Shown piece by piece: positions 26,024-34,934 of a stretch of DNA of 64,000 bases. Source of the stretch: Paenibacillus sp. RC67 (GTDB lineage: Bacteria > Bacillota > Bacilli > Paenibacillales > NBRC-103111); the NCBI RefSeq assembly GCF_030020805.1, contig NZ_CP125098.1, positions 448,001-512,000 on the forward strand, read 5' to 3'. The translations under genes were made by a program, and so were the position numbers. Each line of letters begins with the position of its first letter. Within the stretch, counting starts at the first letter, position 1. The notes under the pieces are model-generated. The model was not told the DNA's origin, did no database searches, and saw only the letters and a list, made by a program, of their open reading frames with translations.

Positions 26024-26497
26024 TTACGAAGTAGTGGCATCAGAATAACCAAAGTAGCCGCGTAATAGGTCCGCATAGGGCTTTCTTTCTTCCGGTGTCG
26101 ATCTACGAGAAGGGCTTTTATACAGGTTATCATCCCTATAACGTGGAAATACGTGGAGGTGATAATGCCACGTATCCTGGCTGCCGGCTGGTTCGTTATG
26201 CTGCCTTGATGAAACGCCGTCGCACCGATAGACCTCTTTAAAGGCTTTGGCTAAATCAATCTCAAATGCGTGTATTTGATTAGACAGGTCTACTGGCAGC
26301 TCATAAATGTTTTCTACATGCTGGTTTGGCACGATGAGCACATGTCCGGGATTATTCACTTTCCAGTTGGCGCAGATGAACGCCATAATGAATTCATCTT
26401 TATATACAATATCCGCTTGTTTAGATAGAGGGTTATCGTTCCCTTTAATTAATAAACAGACAGGGCATATGTAATCCGAAGGAGCATGATTATACAA
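26024..26497 (-). CDS. HIT family protein
   Basis: 157 residues. The histidine triad reads WHYHLHVFPR (H-x-H-x-H-x-x), the active site of nucleotide hydrolases and transferases acting on NMP-linked compounds. An N-terminal CPVC adds a likely zinc site with later residues. It lies 38 bp after a Nudix gene on the same strand, so the two are probably cotranscribed. Confidence 0.9.
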   Translation of the reverse strand: MYNHAPSDYICPVCLLIKGNDNPLSKQADIVYKDEFIMAFICANWKVNNPGHVLIVPNQHVENIYELPVDLSNQIHAFEIDLAKAFKEVYRCDGVSSRQHNEPAGSQDTWHYHLHVFPRYRDDNLYKSPSRRSTPEERKPYADLLRGYFGYSDATTS

Positions 26498-26535
26498 GGG
26501 TATCCCTCCTTAATCACCTTGATAGAAGCCGCTTT

Positions 26536-27018
26536 TTACATGGTCCTTTGGAGCTTTAATTCAAATTGGGGTTTGGTCACGTATTCCATATAATGAACTT
26601 GGCCGGCAAAGTCCAGATAAGCCTGATACCGTGCTCGGATGGCCGGTGATTTAATCAATTCAAGCACTTGATCCTTAGGCACCCAGCGGCTATCGGAGGT
26701 CTCCTCTGAGGTACACAGCTCTCCACCTAACGGCTTGCAGACATAGTCGAACATGACTTTGGTAGGCACGTCCGTTACACCGTCATGCCATTTGTAGGTA
26801 GCTGTATTCGAATACACCCCGATCAATTGAACGGCAACCGCGTCGATCCCGCTTTCCTCCTTGATCTCTCTGCTTAATGCATCCAGCAGATTCTCTCCGA
26901 CTTCCACCTGTCCGCCTGGGTACACCCACCCGTCATGCTGCGTCTTCACTAGCAGAAGATGTCCGTCCTCGTTTTCTACAAAACCGCCTACAGCTACAAT
27001 ATGTGTTGGCATTGCCAT
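26536..27018 (-). CDS. Nudix hydrolase
   Basis: 160 residues with a complete Nudix box (G-G-Q-V-E-V-G-E-x7-R-E-I-K-E-E-S-G-I, about residues 35-57). Substrate unknown. It is distinct from the S-box-controlled Nudix protein at 1228-1698. It is the upstream member of a Nudix-HIT pair, both acting on nucleotide-linked substrates. A GGAGG site lies 8 nt before the ATG. Confidence 0.88.
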   Translation of the reverse strand: MAMPTHIVAVGGFVENEDGHLLLVKTQHDGWVYPGGQVEVGENLLDALSREIKEESGIDAVAVQLIGVYSNTATYKWHDGVTDVPTKVMFDYVCKPLGGELCTSEETSDSRWVPKDQVLELIKSPAIRARYQAYLDFAGQVHYMEYVTKPQFELKLQRTM

Positions 27019-27294
27019 TTGGTCAGCCTCCTGAACTTTGATTTTTTAAAAAATATAAGTGCAAATTCGTATATGGTAATACTACCATTAATTTCTATAA
27101 ATTCTTCTGATATTAGGCTGACACATGGGTGATATGGAGTCTGTTAGCAAACAATTTAATTTGCAAGAAAAATGTTTTTTTGTAAATGAAAGCAATTCGT
27201 TAAAATAGCATAGCAGATGTGCTGCGATGGAGATGTATGCGCTATCTTGACTTAAAGCAGACTCAAATTGCGCTATTAGTGATGTTTAGACTCA

Positions 27295-27323
27295 TTTACT
27301 TTTGATTAATTAGTAAGTAATAT
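27295..27323 (+). promoter_or_regulatory. Predicted promoter of the kimA leader
   Basis: TTTACT (27295-27300), a 17-bp spacer and TAATAT (27318-27323). It would start transcription about 20 nt before the c-di-AMP aptamer. The rest of the gap between 27019 and 27294 shows nothing recognisable. Confidence 0.5.
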
Positions 27324-27348
27324 TCAATGGTGCTTTAATAATTTCATA

Positions 27349-27483
27349 TTGCTTAATCTTCTAAAAGAAGAGCGGGGGACCCACCACATGGGGTGAATCC
27401 TATTGCTTAAGCAATAGGAAGGGCATGCTTCTCACAGCCCTAATCCGACAGCTAACCTCGTAAGCAAGAAGTGAGAAGGAGAG
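27349..27483 (+). promoter_or_regulatory. c-di-AMP riboswitch (ydaO/yuaA leader)
   Basis: The conserved blocks are present in order: GAGCGGGGGACCCA, GGGGTGAATC, a variable hairpin (TATTGCTTAAGCAATA), AGGGC, GCCCTAATCCGACAGCTAACCTCG and TAAGC closing P1 against GCTTA. It is followed by a terminator and then kimA. Binding of c-di-AMP turns expression off when K+ is plentiful. Confidence 0.95.
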
Positions 27484-27486
27484 ATG

Positions 27487-27518
27487 AACACAGGACTCTT
27501 GCCTTGTGTTTTTTGTGT
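27487..27518 (+). terminator. Terminator of the c-di-AMP riboswitch
   Basis: AACACAGGAC and GCCTTGTGTT pair (one G-T) and are followed by T4 and GTTTT, 67 bp before the kimA start. Confidence 0.88.
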
Positions 27519-27584
27519 TTTAACGGGACATATTAAACACAAAGATTTATAAAACCAATAATTTCTAACCGGGGTGCACACAGG

Positions 27585-29420
27585 GTGACAACAGATTCTT
27601 TAAAAAGAGTAATTTTTGGCAGGCCGCTCAAATCCAACGAACTGGAACATGAAAAGATGCCAGTTTGGAAGGCTCTTCCGATTTTATCATCGGATGCGTT
27701 ATCGTCTGTAGCTTACGGAACGGAGCAAATCTTGCTCGCACTTGCTACCGTTGGAGCTGTGGCGGCTTTTGCTTATTCCTTGCCTATTGCTATTGCCATC
27801 ATCTTGCTAATTACCATCTTGGTCATCAGCTACAGGCAGGTTATCGATGCCTATCCGCAAGGTGGCGGAGCCTATATGGTTTCCAAGGAAAACCTGGGTA
27901 TGTCCTTCGGGAGATTGACCGGCGTTTCATTATTAATCGACTACACATTGACAGTTGCTGTTTCCGTCTCAGCAGGTGTGCAGGCTATAACATCCGCCTT
28001 TCCCATTGCAATTCCTTATATCGTGCCGATAGCGCTGTTCCTGGTTTGGCTTATGGTATGGCTAAATCTGAGGGGGACTTCAGAATCGGGAACCGTGTTT
28101 GCCTTCCCGACTTATTTCTTTATTCTCTGTGTGCTGGTGTTAATTGGCAAAGGGATTTTTGACCTAATAACCGGTGCCAGTCATGCGTCATCGATCCATG
28201 TAATCCCAGCTTCAGTCCCTTCGGGGCTGACGATGTTCGTATTGTTGAAAGCTTTCTCTTCCGGCTGTTCGGCCGTTACCGGGATTGAGGCCATTTCCGA
28301 CGCGGTGCCTCACTTTAAGACACCATCCAAAGACAATGCCAAAAGGACTTTGCTGTCATTGGGCATTTTACTAGCCATTATTTTCGGCGGCGTTACGATC
28401 TTGACGATGGCTTATGGCATTACGCCTGATCCTAAGGGTCATACCTCCGTGCTGTCCATGGTGACGGAGAGCGCGTTTGGCCGGGGTATCATGTACTACG
28501 CAACGCAAATCGCTACGATGATGATTTTGACTCTCGCAGCGAACACCAGCTTTAACGGATTTCCAATCTTGGCATCAATTATGGCACAGGATAAAAATTT
28601 CCCGAGAATGTTCGCTAACCGGGGAGATCGGTTGTCTTTTCACTTCGGGATTGTCACTTTGGGCGTTTTGGCTAGTCTACTGCTTATTGCCTTTCGTGGG
28701 AAAACCGATGCACTGATTCCTTTATATGCAATCGGTGTCTTCTTGTCCTTTACGCTGGCTCAGAGCGGCTTAGTTCGTAAATGGCTCAAGGAAAGACAAA
28801 AGGGTTGGCAGGGCCGGTTAATTGTTAACGGGGTGGGCGCTCTCGTTTCGTTTGCGGTGCTTATCATTTTTTGTGTGACCAAATTTGTGGAAGGCGCTTG
28901 GATTGTTATTGTTTTGACTCCAATCCTTTTATGGTTCATTACCAAAATATATGATCATTACGAGGATGTAGCAGACCAGCTTCGCATCAATTTGGATGAA
29001 CCGCTGCCCCATAAGGAATCGATTATTATTATCCCGATTGCGGGGATTCATCGAGTGGTTGCTTCTACCATTGCCTATGCAAAGACACTGTCGCCTAACG
29101 TGGTTGCGTTCTATATCTCTTTTTCTGATGAAGATGAGGAGAAGATGGAGAAGAAATGGGAGCAATGGAATCCCGGGGTTCGGCTGGTTGTTTTCCGTTC
29201 AAGGTATCGGACTATTGTTAAGCCATTGGTTGACTTTATCGAACGGATTGATACACATGTCAAAGAGAAGCAGACCATCATGGTGCTTCTTCCTCAATTC
29301 GTAGCCAGAAAATGGTGGCACCGTCTGCTTCATAATCAGTCCGCTTACCGAATACGGTCCAGACTGCTAAAGGAAAAGGATGTTGTAGTGGCAACCGTTC
29401 CTTTCCATTTGAGTGAATAA
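27585..29420 (+). CDS. kimA: High-affinity K+ importer KimA (APC superfamily)
   Basis: 611 residues. About 12 membrane helices with the KimA/YdaO N-terminal signature SSDALSSVAYGTEQIL, and a cytoplasmic C-terminal domain (~residue 475 on, with IIIIPIAGIHRVV) that binds c-di-AMP in the characterised enzyme. K+/H+ symport. GTG start after GGGGTG. Control is doubly linked to c-di-AMP: through the riboswitch, and through the protein by family knowledge. Confidence 0.92.
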   Translation: MTTDSLKRVIFGRPLKSNELEHEKMPVWKALPILSSDALSSVAYGTEQILLALATVGAVAAFAYSLPIAIAIILLITILVISYRQVIDAYPQGGGAYMVSKENLGMSFGRLTGVSLLIDYTLTVAVSVSAGVQAITSAFPIAIPYIVPIALFLVWLMVWLNLRGTSESGTVFAFPTYFFILCVLVLIGKGIFDLITGASHASSIHVIPASVPSGLTMFVLLKAFSSGCSAVTGIEAISDAVPHFKTPSKDNAKRTLLSLGILLAIIFGGVTILTMAYGITPDPKGHTSVLSMVTESAFGRGIMYYATQIATMMILTLAANTSFNGFPILASIMAQDKNFPRMFANRGDRLSFHFGIVTLGVLASLLLIAFRGKTDALIPLYAIGVFLSFTLAQSGLVRKWLKERQKGWQGRLIVNGVGALVSFAVLIIFCVTKFVEGAWIVIVLTPILLWFITKIYDHYEDVADQLRINLDEPLPHKESIIIIPIAGIHRVVASTIAYAKTLSPNVVAFYISFSDEDEEKMEKKWEQWNPGVRLVVFRSRYRTIVKPLVDFIERIDTHVKEKQTIMVLLPQFVARKWWHRLLHNQSAYRIRSRLLKEKDVVVATVPFHLSE

Positions 29421-29458
29421 ATAAAGAAGAGAGAGTCCTAATGGGCTTTCTCTTCTTT
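29421..29458 (+). terminator. Terminator of kimA, overlapping the end of a small minus-strand gene
   Basis: AAAGAAGAGA and TCTCTTCTTT pair, with further AGTCC/GGGCT pairing inside. It is nearly symmetrical, so it may work in both directions. Confidence 0.75.
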
Positions 29459-29575
29459 ATCTTCTTCATCTTTATTATATTCATTAGGTTTCACGACATA
29501 TGAATGCTCATTGGTCTTGACCGACCAATCCTCTTGCGAATTGAATAGCTCATTTAATAGGGTATCTATTTCCAT
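29438..29575 (-). CDS. Small acidic hypothetical protein (45 residues)
   Basis: ATG 29575 preceded by GGGAGTGAG at good spacing. The peptide begins MEIDTLLNELFNSQEDW, continues with a short neutral part (HSYVVKPNEY), and ends in a strongly charged tail (NKDEEDKEEKAH). No homologue is recalled. Support is the ribosome binding site, coding-like composition and a location in an otherwise empty gap. Its last codons overlap the kimA terminator on the opposite strand. Confidence 0.5.
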   Translation of the reverse strand: MEIDTLLNELFNSQEDWSVKTNEHSYVVKPNEYNKDEEDKEEKAH

Positions 29576-29691
29576 GACGACTCACTCCCTCATTCTTTAT
29601 CTACCATGTAAGAATAATCCCTACTTATTAAGTTAACCTTAAAGCTAGTATGGTATTCAATGGTAATTAGAGGCGGAGCAAGTTGTTTTTA

Positions 29692-31050
29692 CTAGCGAAT
29701 ATGGCGGATAAGCTTGTCCGCAATACCGATATAGCTTCCTGGAGTTAACTTCAGGAGACGATCTCTCTCTGCATCAGGCAAGCCCAGCTCATGGATAAAT
29801 TCTGCGATGCGCTGTGGTGTAACCTCTACGCCTCGCGTTAGCTCTTTCAATTTCTCATAAGGATTTTCATAGCCAACTCGACGCATAACCGTTTGAATGG
29901 CTTCACCGAGCACTTCCCAGCTCTCATTGAGATCTTGTTGAATAGCTGCTTCATTAACGGACAAGCTGCTGAGTCCTCGCAGCGTAGCTGCAATAGCAAT
30001 ATAAGAATGAGCGATGCCAACTCCCATATTACGTAATGCGGAAGAATCCGTTAAGTCGCGCTGGAGCCGCGAAATAGGAAGTTTATTAGCCAAATGATCC
30101 AGCATCGCGTTGCTTATGCCCATGTTAGCTTCCGAATTCTCAAAGTTAATAGGGTTAACCTTATGCGGCATCGTTGAAGAGCCTACTTCACCGGCTACGA
30201 CATTTTGTTTGAAATACGCCAGAGAGATGTACTGCCAAACGTCACGGTCAAAATCAAGCGTAATATTATTGAAACGCATCATCGCATGGAAGAGCTCGGC
30301 CATGTAATCATGGGATTCAATTTGAGTCGTAAGCGGATTGTAAGTCAACCCGAGATGCTCAACGAAGGTCCGGGCGATTTCTTCCCATGGCGCTTCCGGA
30401 TAAGCAATCGAATGAGCATTGAAATTGCCGACCGCCCCATTGAATTTTCCAAGGTAATCCTGCGCTTGGATTTGTTTGAGCTGACGGTTCCAGCGGTACA
30501 CAAATACAGCCAGTTCTTTACCTAATGTGGTAGGGCTTGCAGTCTGCCCGTGGGTGCGAGATAGCATCGAAACTTCTTTGGTGGATTCGGCAATACGCGT
30601 CACTTCAGCAGAGAGCTTCTCAGCCATAGGAAGCCAGCCGCTTTCAATCCCGTTTTTCAGCATGAGAGCGTGGGACAAGTTATTGATATCTTCAGATGTG
30701 CAGCTAAAATGAAGGAATTCCTTGACGTCGGCGAGCGAAGTCGGATCCAATGTTTCTTTAAGGAAATATTCTACAGCTTTCACATCATGCTTGGTCGTTC
30801 TTTCGATTTCTTTAATGCGGAGAGCGGAAGTATCGTCAAAGCGCTCCGTGATTCCTTTTAGAAAAGTAATTTCTTCCGCTTTGAACTCTCGAACTTCAGC
30901 AATTTCGGGTCTTCTGGACATATGGATAAGCCATTCTACTTCCACATATACCCGATACTTCATAAGAGCCCATTCCGAGAAATGCTCGGCTAGCACTTCT
31001 GATTGTTCTTTGTATCTCCCATCCAAGGGGGATATCGATTTGATTGACAT
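29692..31050 (-). CDS. purB: Adenylosuccinate lyase, E. coli-type
   Basis: 452 residues. Cleaves adenylosuccinate to AMP and fumarate, and SAICAR to AICAR, in purine synthesis. The fumarase/aspartase signature is GSSTMPHKVNPINFENSEAN, and the N-terminal SPLDGRYK and the LQRDLTDSSALRNMGVG segment match the proteobacterial enzyme (456 residues) rather than the shorter 431-residue Bacillus PurB that sits inside the pur operon. It is monocistronic, so it may be a second, possibly acquired, copy. Confidence 0.92.
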   Translation of the reverse strand: MSIKSISPLDGRYKEQSEVLAEHFSEWALMKYRVYVEVEWLIHMSRRPEIAEVREFKAEEITFLKGITERFDDTSALRIKEIERTTKHDVKAVEYFLKETLDPTSLADVKEFLHFSCTSEDINNLSHALMLKNGIESGWLPMAEKLSAEVTRIAESTKEVSMLSRTHGQTASPTTLGKELAVFVYRWNRQLKQIQAQDYLGKFNGAVGNFNAHSIAYPEAPWEEIARTFVEHLGLTYNPLTTQIESHDYMAELFHAMMRFNNITLDFDRDVWQYISLAYFKQNVVAGEVGSSTMPHKVNPINFENSEANMGISNAMLDHLANKLPISRLQRDLTDSSALRNMGVGIAHSYIAIAATLRGLSSLSVNEAAIQQDLNESWEVLGEAIQTVMRRVGYENPYEKLKELTRGVEVTPQRIAEFIHELGLPDAERDRLLKLTPGSYIGIADKLIRHIR

Positions 31051-31269
31051 TGTTCAGCCTCTTTCTGTTCAATTGACCGTTAGTAGTTTCCTCTATAATG
31101 AGAACCATCATTCCGATTATACAATATGGTTGAAAAGTTTCACTACCCCATCCAGCCATATGGAAGCGTAAGCATTCAATAAAGACCTAAAAAAATTACA
31201 AATAAATCTAAAACCAGTGGTGTACCGTTTCCCTCCCTTATTCTTTACAATAGGTTTTGTTAACAGATA

Positions 31270-31283
31270 TGTAAGTGCTTACA
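31270..31283 (+). promoter_or_regulatory. Palindromic operator-like site before the TRAP operon
   Basis: TGTAAGTGCTTACA has perfectly symmetric outer 6-bp arms and resembles a catabolite-responsive (cre) element except for a TG rather than CG centre. It lies 33 bp before the first TRAP gene. Confidence 0.45.
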
Positions 31284-31315
31284 ATATAACGATCAAGCCT
31301 GAAGGGGGATGAAAT

Positions 31316-31816
31316 GTGAAAGCACTCAAAAAGGCGGCATTGTGGATCGACAGCTTTTTTGAATCTTTTTCGATGACGGCACTGTTGGCCATGATTCTTA
31401 TCGTAACGACTCAAGTATTGACTCGAAAGCTGTTTAATTTCGTTTTGTTCTGGTCCGAGGAAGTGACGCTGCTTCTGTTAGTCTGGTTTTCCTTTCTTGG
31501 CATCGCGTTTGGCTTCAGAGAGCATTTGCATTTGGCCATCGACACGTTTACAAGCAAATTTTCCCCTAAGGTAAACTGGGTGCTGGATAGGATTATTTAT
31601 GCGAGCACATTTGCGTTCGGTGTGTATCTGATCCTGTCCGGTACGGAGTTTACAATACTCATGAACGAGAGTACGCTCGCGGCAACGAAGCTGCCTAATA
31701 GCGTTATCTATGCAGTGATGCCGATCACAGGCTTGCTCATATGCGTGTATTCTTTACTGCAGTTTATGGGTATCGACACAAGAAGGCATCGGGGTATAGA
31801 AGAGGGGAGTCACTAG
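31316..31816 (+). CDS. TRAP transporter small permease (DctQ-like)
   Basis: 166 residues, four membrane helices, with the family's WSEEVTLLLLVWFSFLG and FGFREHLHL segments. GTG start after GGGGG. The small membrane subunit links the large permease to the binding protein. The stop is immediately followed by the large permease start, so the two are translationally linked. Confidence 0.9.
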   Translation: MKALKKAALWIDSFFESFSMTALLAMILIVTTQVLTRKLFNFVLFWSEEVTLLLLVWFSFLGIAFGFREHLHLAIDTFTSKFSPKVNWVLDRIIYASTFAFGVYLILSGTEFTILMNESTLAATKLPNSVIYAVMPITGLLICVYSLLQFMGIDTRRHRGIEEGSH

Positions 31817-33115
31817 ATGGAAGAAACGACAATTGCGATTTTGATTTTATGTGTTAGCTTTACTGTGCTGATGGTGTTTCGGTTTCCCATATCGTTGACG
31901 CTGGCGTTATCTACCTTGGTGACCGTGATGTATTTGGGCATACCGCTTGCTGTGGTTGGTCAACGGATGATTCAAGGCATCAGCTCCTACTCACTGCTCA
32001 CCATTCCGTTCTTCATTCTTGCCGGACATATGATGAGTGAAGGAAAGCTAGCCTTGCGGCTTGTTAATCTTGCGCAGCTCATTGTAGGCAGGATTCGGGG
32101 CGGGTTGGCGATGGTGAACTCGGTCGCATGTATGTTCTTTGGCAATATTTCCGGTTCGGCGGTCGCGGACGTTTCCTCAATCGGTTCCGTCATGATTCCC
32201 ATGATGAAGAAAAAAGGTTACGATACGGACTATGCGGTTGGTGTTACCGTATCCTCTGCGATTCAAGGCGTTGTCGTGCCTCCAAGCCATAATCTTGTGC
32301 TGTATTCTTTGGCGGCGGGCGGTGGAGTGTCGATTGCGAGCTTGTTTCTGGCGGGAATTGTGCCCGGAGTGATACTATGCGTGTCGCTAATGGCAACGAG
32401 CTATGTGTACGCGATCAAGCGAGGTTATGCTAAAGGAGATCCGATAGAGCGCAAGGATATTCCGAAAATTGTGCTGGACGGTCTAATGTCGCTGTTGACG
32501 GCGGCGATTATTCTCGGAGGGATCTTCAGCGGCTGGTTTACGGCTACAGAATCCGGCGCACTGGCTTGTCTCTACGCCTTTATCCTTACGTTTCTTATTT
32601 ATAGAGACATTCCCATCAGCCGAATGTGGATCATCCTGCAAAAAACATTCCGCACCGTCTCCATGGTACTGTTCCTGATTGCCGCTTCGGATGCCTTTAG
32701 CTGGCTGCTCGCCTACTTGAAAATTCCGGCGATGGTGACCGATGCCATGCTCGCCATTTCCGATAGCCCGATCATTATTTTACTTATTATCAACATCGTG
32801 CTGCTGATTCTCGGGGCACCTATGGATATGGCTCCACTCATTCTGATTATGACTCCGATTCTGCTTCCTGTCGTAACTCATCTTGGGATGGACCCGGTAC
32901 ACTTCGGCATCATTATGATGCTTAACCTCGGGATCGGCCTGCTGACCCCACCGGTTGGGACCGTGCTGTTCGTCGGTTGCGCCATAGGTAAAATATCGAT
33001 CAGTCAGGGAACGAAAGCAATGATGCCCTTTTTCTATGTGATGTGCGTAGTGCTGCTAGTGTTGACATACGTACCGGATTTAGTCATGTGGTTGCCCAAT
33101 ATGATGAAACATTAA
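31817..33115 (+). CDS. TRAP transporter large permease (DctM-like)
   Basis: 432 residues, about 12 membrane helices. DctM family features include PFFILAGHMMSEG, FGNISGSAVADVSSIGSVMIPMM and GLLTPPVGTVLFVGC. It is the Na+-driven transporter of the tripartite system, taking organic acids such as C4-dicarboxylates or sugar acids. The exact substrate is not evident. Confidence 0.92.
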   Translation: MEETTIAILILCVSFTVLMVFRFPISLTLALSTLVTVMYLGIPLAVVGQRMIQGISSYSLLTIPFFILAGHMMSEGKLALRLVNLAQLIVGRIRGGLAMVNSVACMFFGNISGSAVADVSSIGSVMIPMMKKKGYDTDYAVGVTVSSAIQGVVVPPSHNLVLYSLAAGGGVSIASLFLAGIVPGVILCVSLMATSYVYAIKRGYAKGDPIERKDIPKIVLDGLMSLLTAAIILGGIFSGWFTATESGALACLYAFILTFLIYRDIPISRMWIILQKTFRTVSMVLFLIAASDAFSWLLAYLKIPAMVTDAMLAISDSPIIILLIINIVLLILGAPMDMAPLILIMTPILLPVVTHLGMDPVHFGIIMMLNLGIGLLTPPVGTVLFVGCAIGKISISQGTKAMMPFFYVMCVVLLVLTYVPDLVMWLPNMMKH

Positions 33116-33201
33116 GAGACTGGTGATCGGAATGCAGCAGCTCCATTTGCCGGACTTTTATTAGCAATAATCCAATTCGTAAAAAAAGGGGAAATGTACG
33201 A

Positions 33202-34296
33202 ATGAAACGGCTCACGAAAACGGTAAACGTACTTTCATGCTTGATCATTGCCGGGAGTGTTATCGCAGGCTGCAGCACCAAGGACCCGGCTAAAGCAACA
33301 ACCGCAGGGGGAGACAAGAAAACCGAGGGGAAAAAGTATACGTTCCGACTTGCCGATACGCATCCTCCGGATTACCCTACCGTTATCGGCGATAAAAAGT
33401 TTGCTGATCTGGTGAGCGAGCGAAGTAATGGGCGTATCAAAATTGATGTCTTTCCGTCATCCCAGCTAGGTGAGGAAAAGGCTGTCATCGAACAGGTTCA
33501 GCTCGGCGCTATCGAGTTCACTCGCGTTAGCAGCGGACCGCTGGCGGAGTTCAACAAGAACTTCGGCGTCTTCAGCCTTCCGTATGTATTCGATAGCGAT
33601 CAGCATCTATGGAAGTTCCTGGAGAGCGATAATGGCAACAAGCTTTTGGATAGCTTGGAAAGCTCGAAGATGAAGGGCTTGGCCTACTACAGTTCCGGTG
33701 CGCGGCATTTCTATTCCCGCAAGCCTGTAACCAATCTGGCGGAGCTGAAAGGGCAGAAGATCCGCGTCATCCAGAATAAAATCAATATCGATCTGATGTC
33801 CGCACTCGGAGCCAATGCAACCCCGATGGCTTATGGCGAGGTGTTCAGCTCCCTGCAGACCGGAGTTATCGATGCGGCCGAGAACAACTTCCCGAGCTAT
33901 CAATCGTCGAACCATTTTGAAGTGGCCAAAAATATGATTCTCGACGGCCATCAGCGTGTACCGGAGGTACTCATGATCAGCCAATCGGCTTGGAATAAGC
34001 TGTCGGAGGAAGACCGCAAAATCGTGAAGCAGGCTGCACTCGATTCTGTCAAAACCCAACGTGAATCATGGGACAAATACGAGAAGGATGCAGAAGCTAA
34101 GGTCCGTGCGGCAGGCGTTAAAATTACGGAAGTGAAGGACGTTAAGCCGTGGCAGGATGCTGTTAAACCGGTCATCGATAAGTACCGTGCCGAATATAAA
34201 GAGGTATTGGAACAAATCGATGCGGCCAGAAAAAATAAGCATTTTATAGATATTCACGGACTGCTGACATTATGTTGTCAGCAGTTTGTCGTATAA
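33202..34296 (+). CDS. TRAP transporter substrate-binding lipoprotein (DctP-like) with run-on C-terminus
   Basis: 364 residues. Lipoprotein signal with SVIAGC lipobox, then a TRAP solute-binding domain (FRLADTHPPDYPTVIGDKKFADLV; the substrate-contact segment KGQKIRVIQNKINIDLMSALGANATPM). The family normally ends near DKYRAEYKEVLEQIDAARK. Here the frame runs on for about 22 codons through an A6 run and a hairpin (34260-34285). One more A would give a stop after AARKK, so this looks like a lost stop by a single-base deletion or a sequence error. It is the third gene of a QMP operon. Confidence 0.88.
   Translation: MKRLTKTVNVLSCLIIAGSVIAGCSTKDPAKATTAGGDKKTEGKKYTFRLADTHPPDYPTVIGDKKFADLVSERSNGRIKIDVFPSSQLGEEKAVIEQVQLGAIEFTRVSSGPLAEFNKNFGVFSLPYVFDSDQHLWKFLESDNGNKLLDSLESSKMKGLAYYSSGARHFYSRKPVTNLAELKGQKIRVIQNKINIDLMSALGANATPMAYGEVFSSLQTGVIDAAENNFPSYQSSNHFEVAKNMILDGHQRVPEVLMISQSAWNKLSEEDRKIVKQAALDSVKTQRESWDKYEKDAEAKVRAAGVKITEVKDVKPWQDAVKPVIDKYRAEYKEVLEQIDAARKNKHFIDIHGLLTLCCQQFVV
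34260..34285 (+). terminator. Weak terminator of the TRAP operon, now inside the coding frame
   Basis: ACTGCTGACA and TGTCAGCAGT form a perfect 10-bp stem with a 6-nt loop, followed by TTGTCG. It encodes the last residues of the run-on DctP frame. Confidence 0.6.
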
Positions 34297-34358
34297 TACA
34301 TTAGAGGAACAAGCCGTAATCGTTCCGTAAACTGTAAATGAAAATGGAGGGTTTACCT

Positions 34359-34856
34359 ATGTATGTAACCATTCAAAGCTTTATTGAAGATTATCGGAAC
34401 GAATCAGCAACGACCCAGAAGCTATTGGATGCCCTAACAGACGACTCGCTCTCTCAAGAAGTAGCCACAGGCTATCGGACGCTGGGTCACTTAGCATGGC
34501 ATTTGGTCCCTTCAGGCGGCCTGTTGAATCCAACCGGATTAAGCTTCGAAGCTCCCGCAGAGCGGAGTGAGCCGCCAGCATCTGCCGCTGCAATTGCTGA
34601 AGCTTATCGCAGTACGACTCGATCACTGCTTGAGGCGGTTGAGACTCAGTGGACGGACGATACATTGCAAGAATCCAACACCATTTTCGGACAGCAATGG
34701 AAGAATGGCTTAACACTAAATCTATTCCTTAGACATGAAATTCATCATCGCGGCCAATTGACCATCCTTATGCGTCAGGTAGGACTACCTATCACAGGAG
34801 TTTACGGTCCTACTAAAGAAGAATGGGCTGCTATTGGCATGGAAGCTCCGGTCTAG
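34359..34856 (+). CDS. DinB family protein, copy 2
   Basis: 165 residues starting at the ATG 8 nt after GGAGG. Paralogue of the protein at 25432-25938: both begin with T-I-Q-x-F or S-I-Q-x-F, share GLTL and HEIHHRGQ, and end with IYGPTREDW or VYGPTKEEW. It keeps the His candidates for the metal site. No regulator is adjacent. Function unknown. Confidence 0.85.
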   Translation: MYVTIQSFIEDYRNESATTQKLLDALTDDSLSQEVATGYRTLGHLAWHLVPSGGLLNPTGLSFEAPAERSEPPASAAAIAEAYRSTTRSLLEAVETQWTDDTLQESNTIFGQQWKNGLTLNLFLRHEIHHRGQLTILMRQVGLPITGVYGPTKEEWAAIGMEAPV

Positions 34857-34909
34857 TAATTCTCACTGTTCAGCGAGTGAGCGAGAACGACGGACATAGG
34901 AACGTAAAA

Positions 34910-34934
34910 AAGAAGAACCGGCAAGGTTCTTCTT
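34910..34934 (-). terminator. Left hairpin of repeat copy B
   Basis: AAGAAGAACC and GGTTCTTCTT form a perfect 10-bp stem. The plus strand has A6 before it, so on the minus strand it is followed by T6 and would terminate transcripts coming from the EamA gene through the repeat. Confidence 0.75.
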
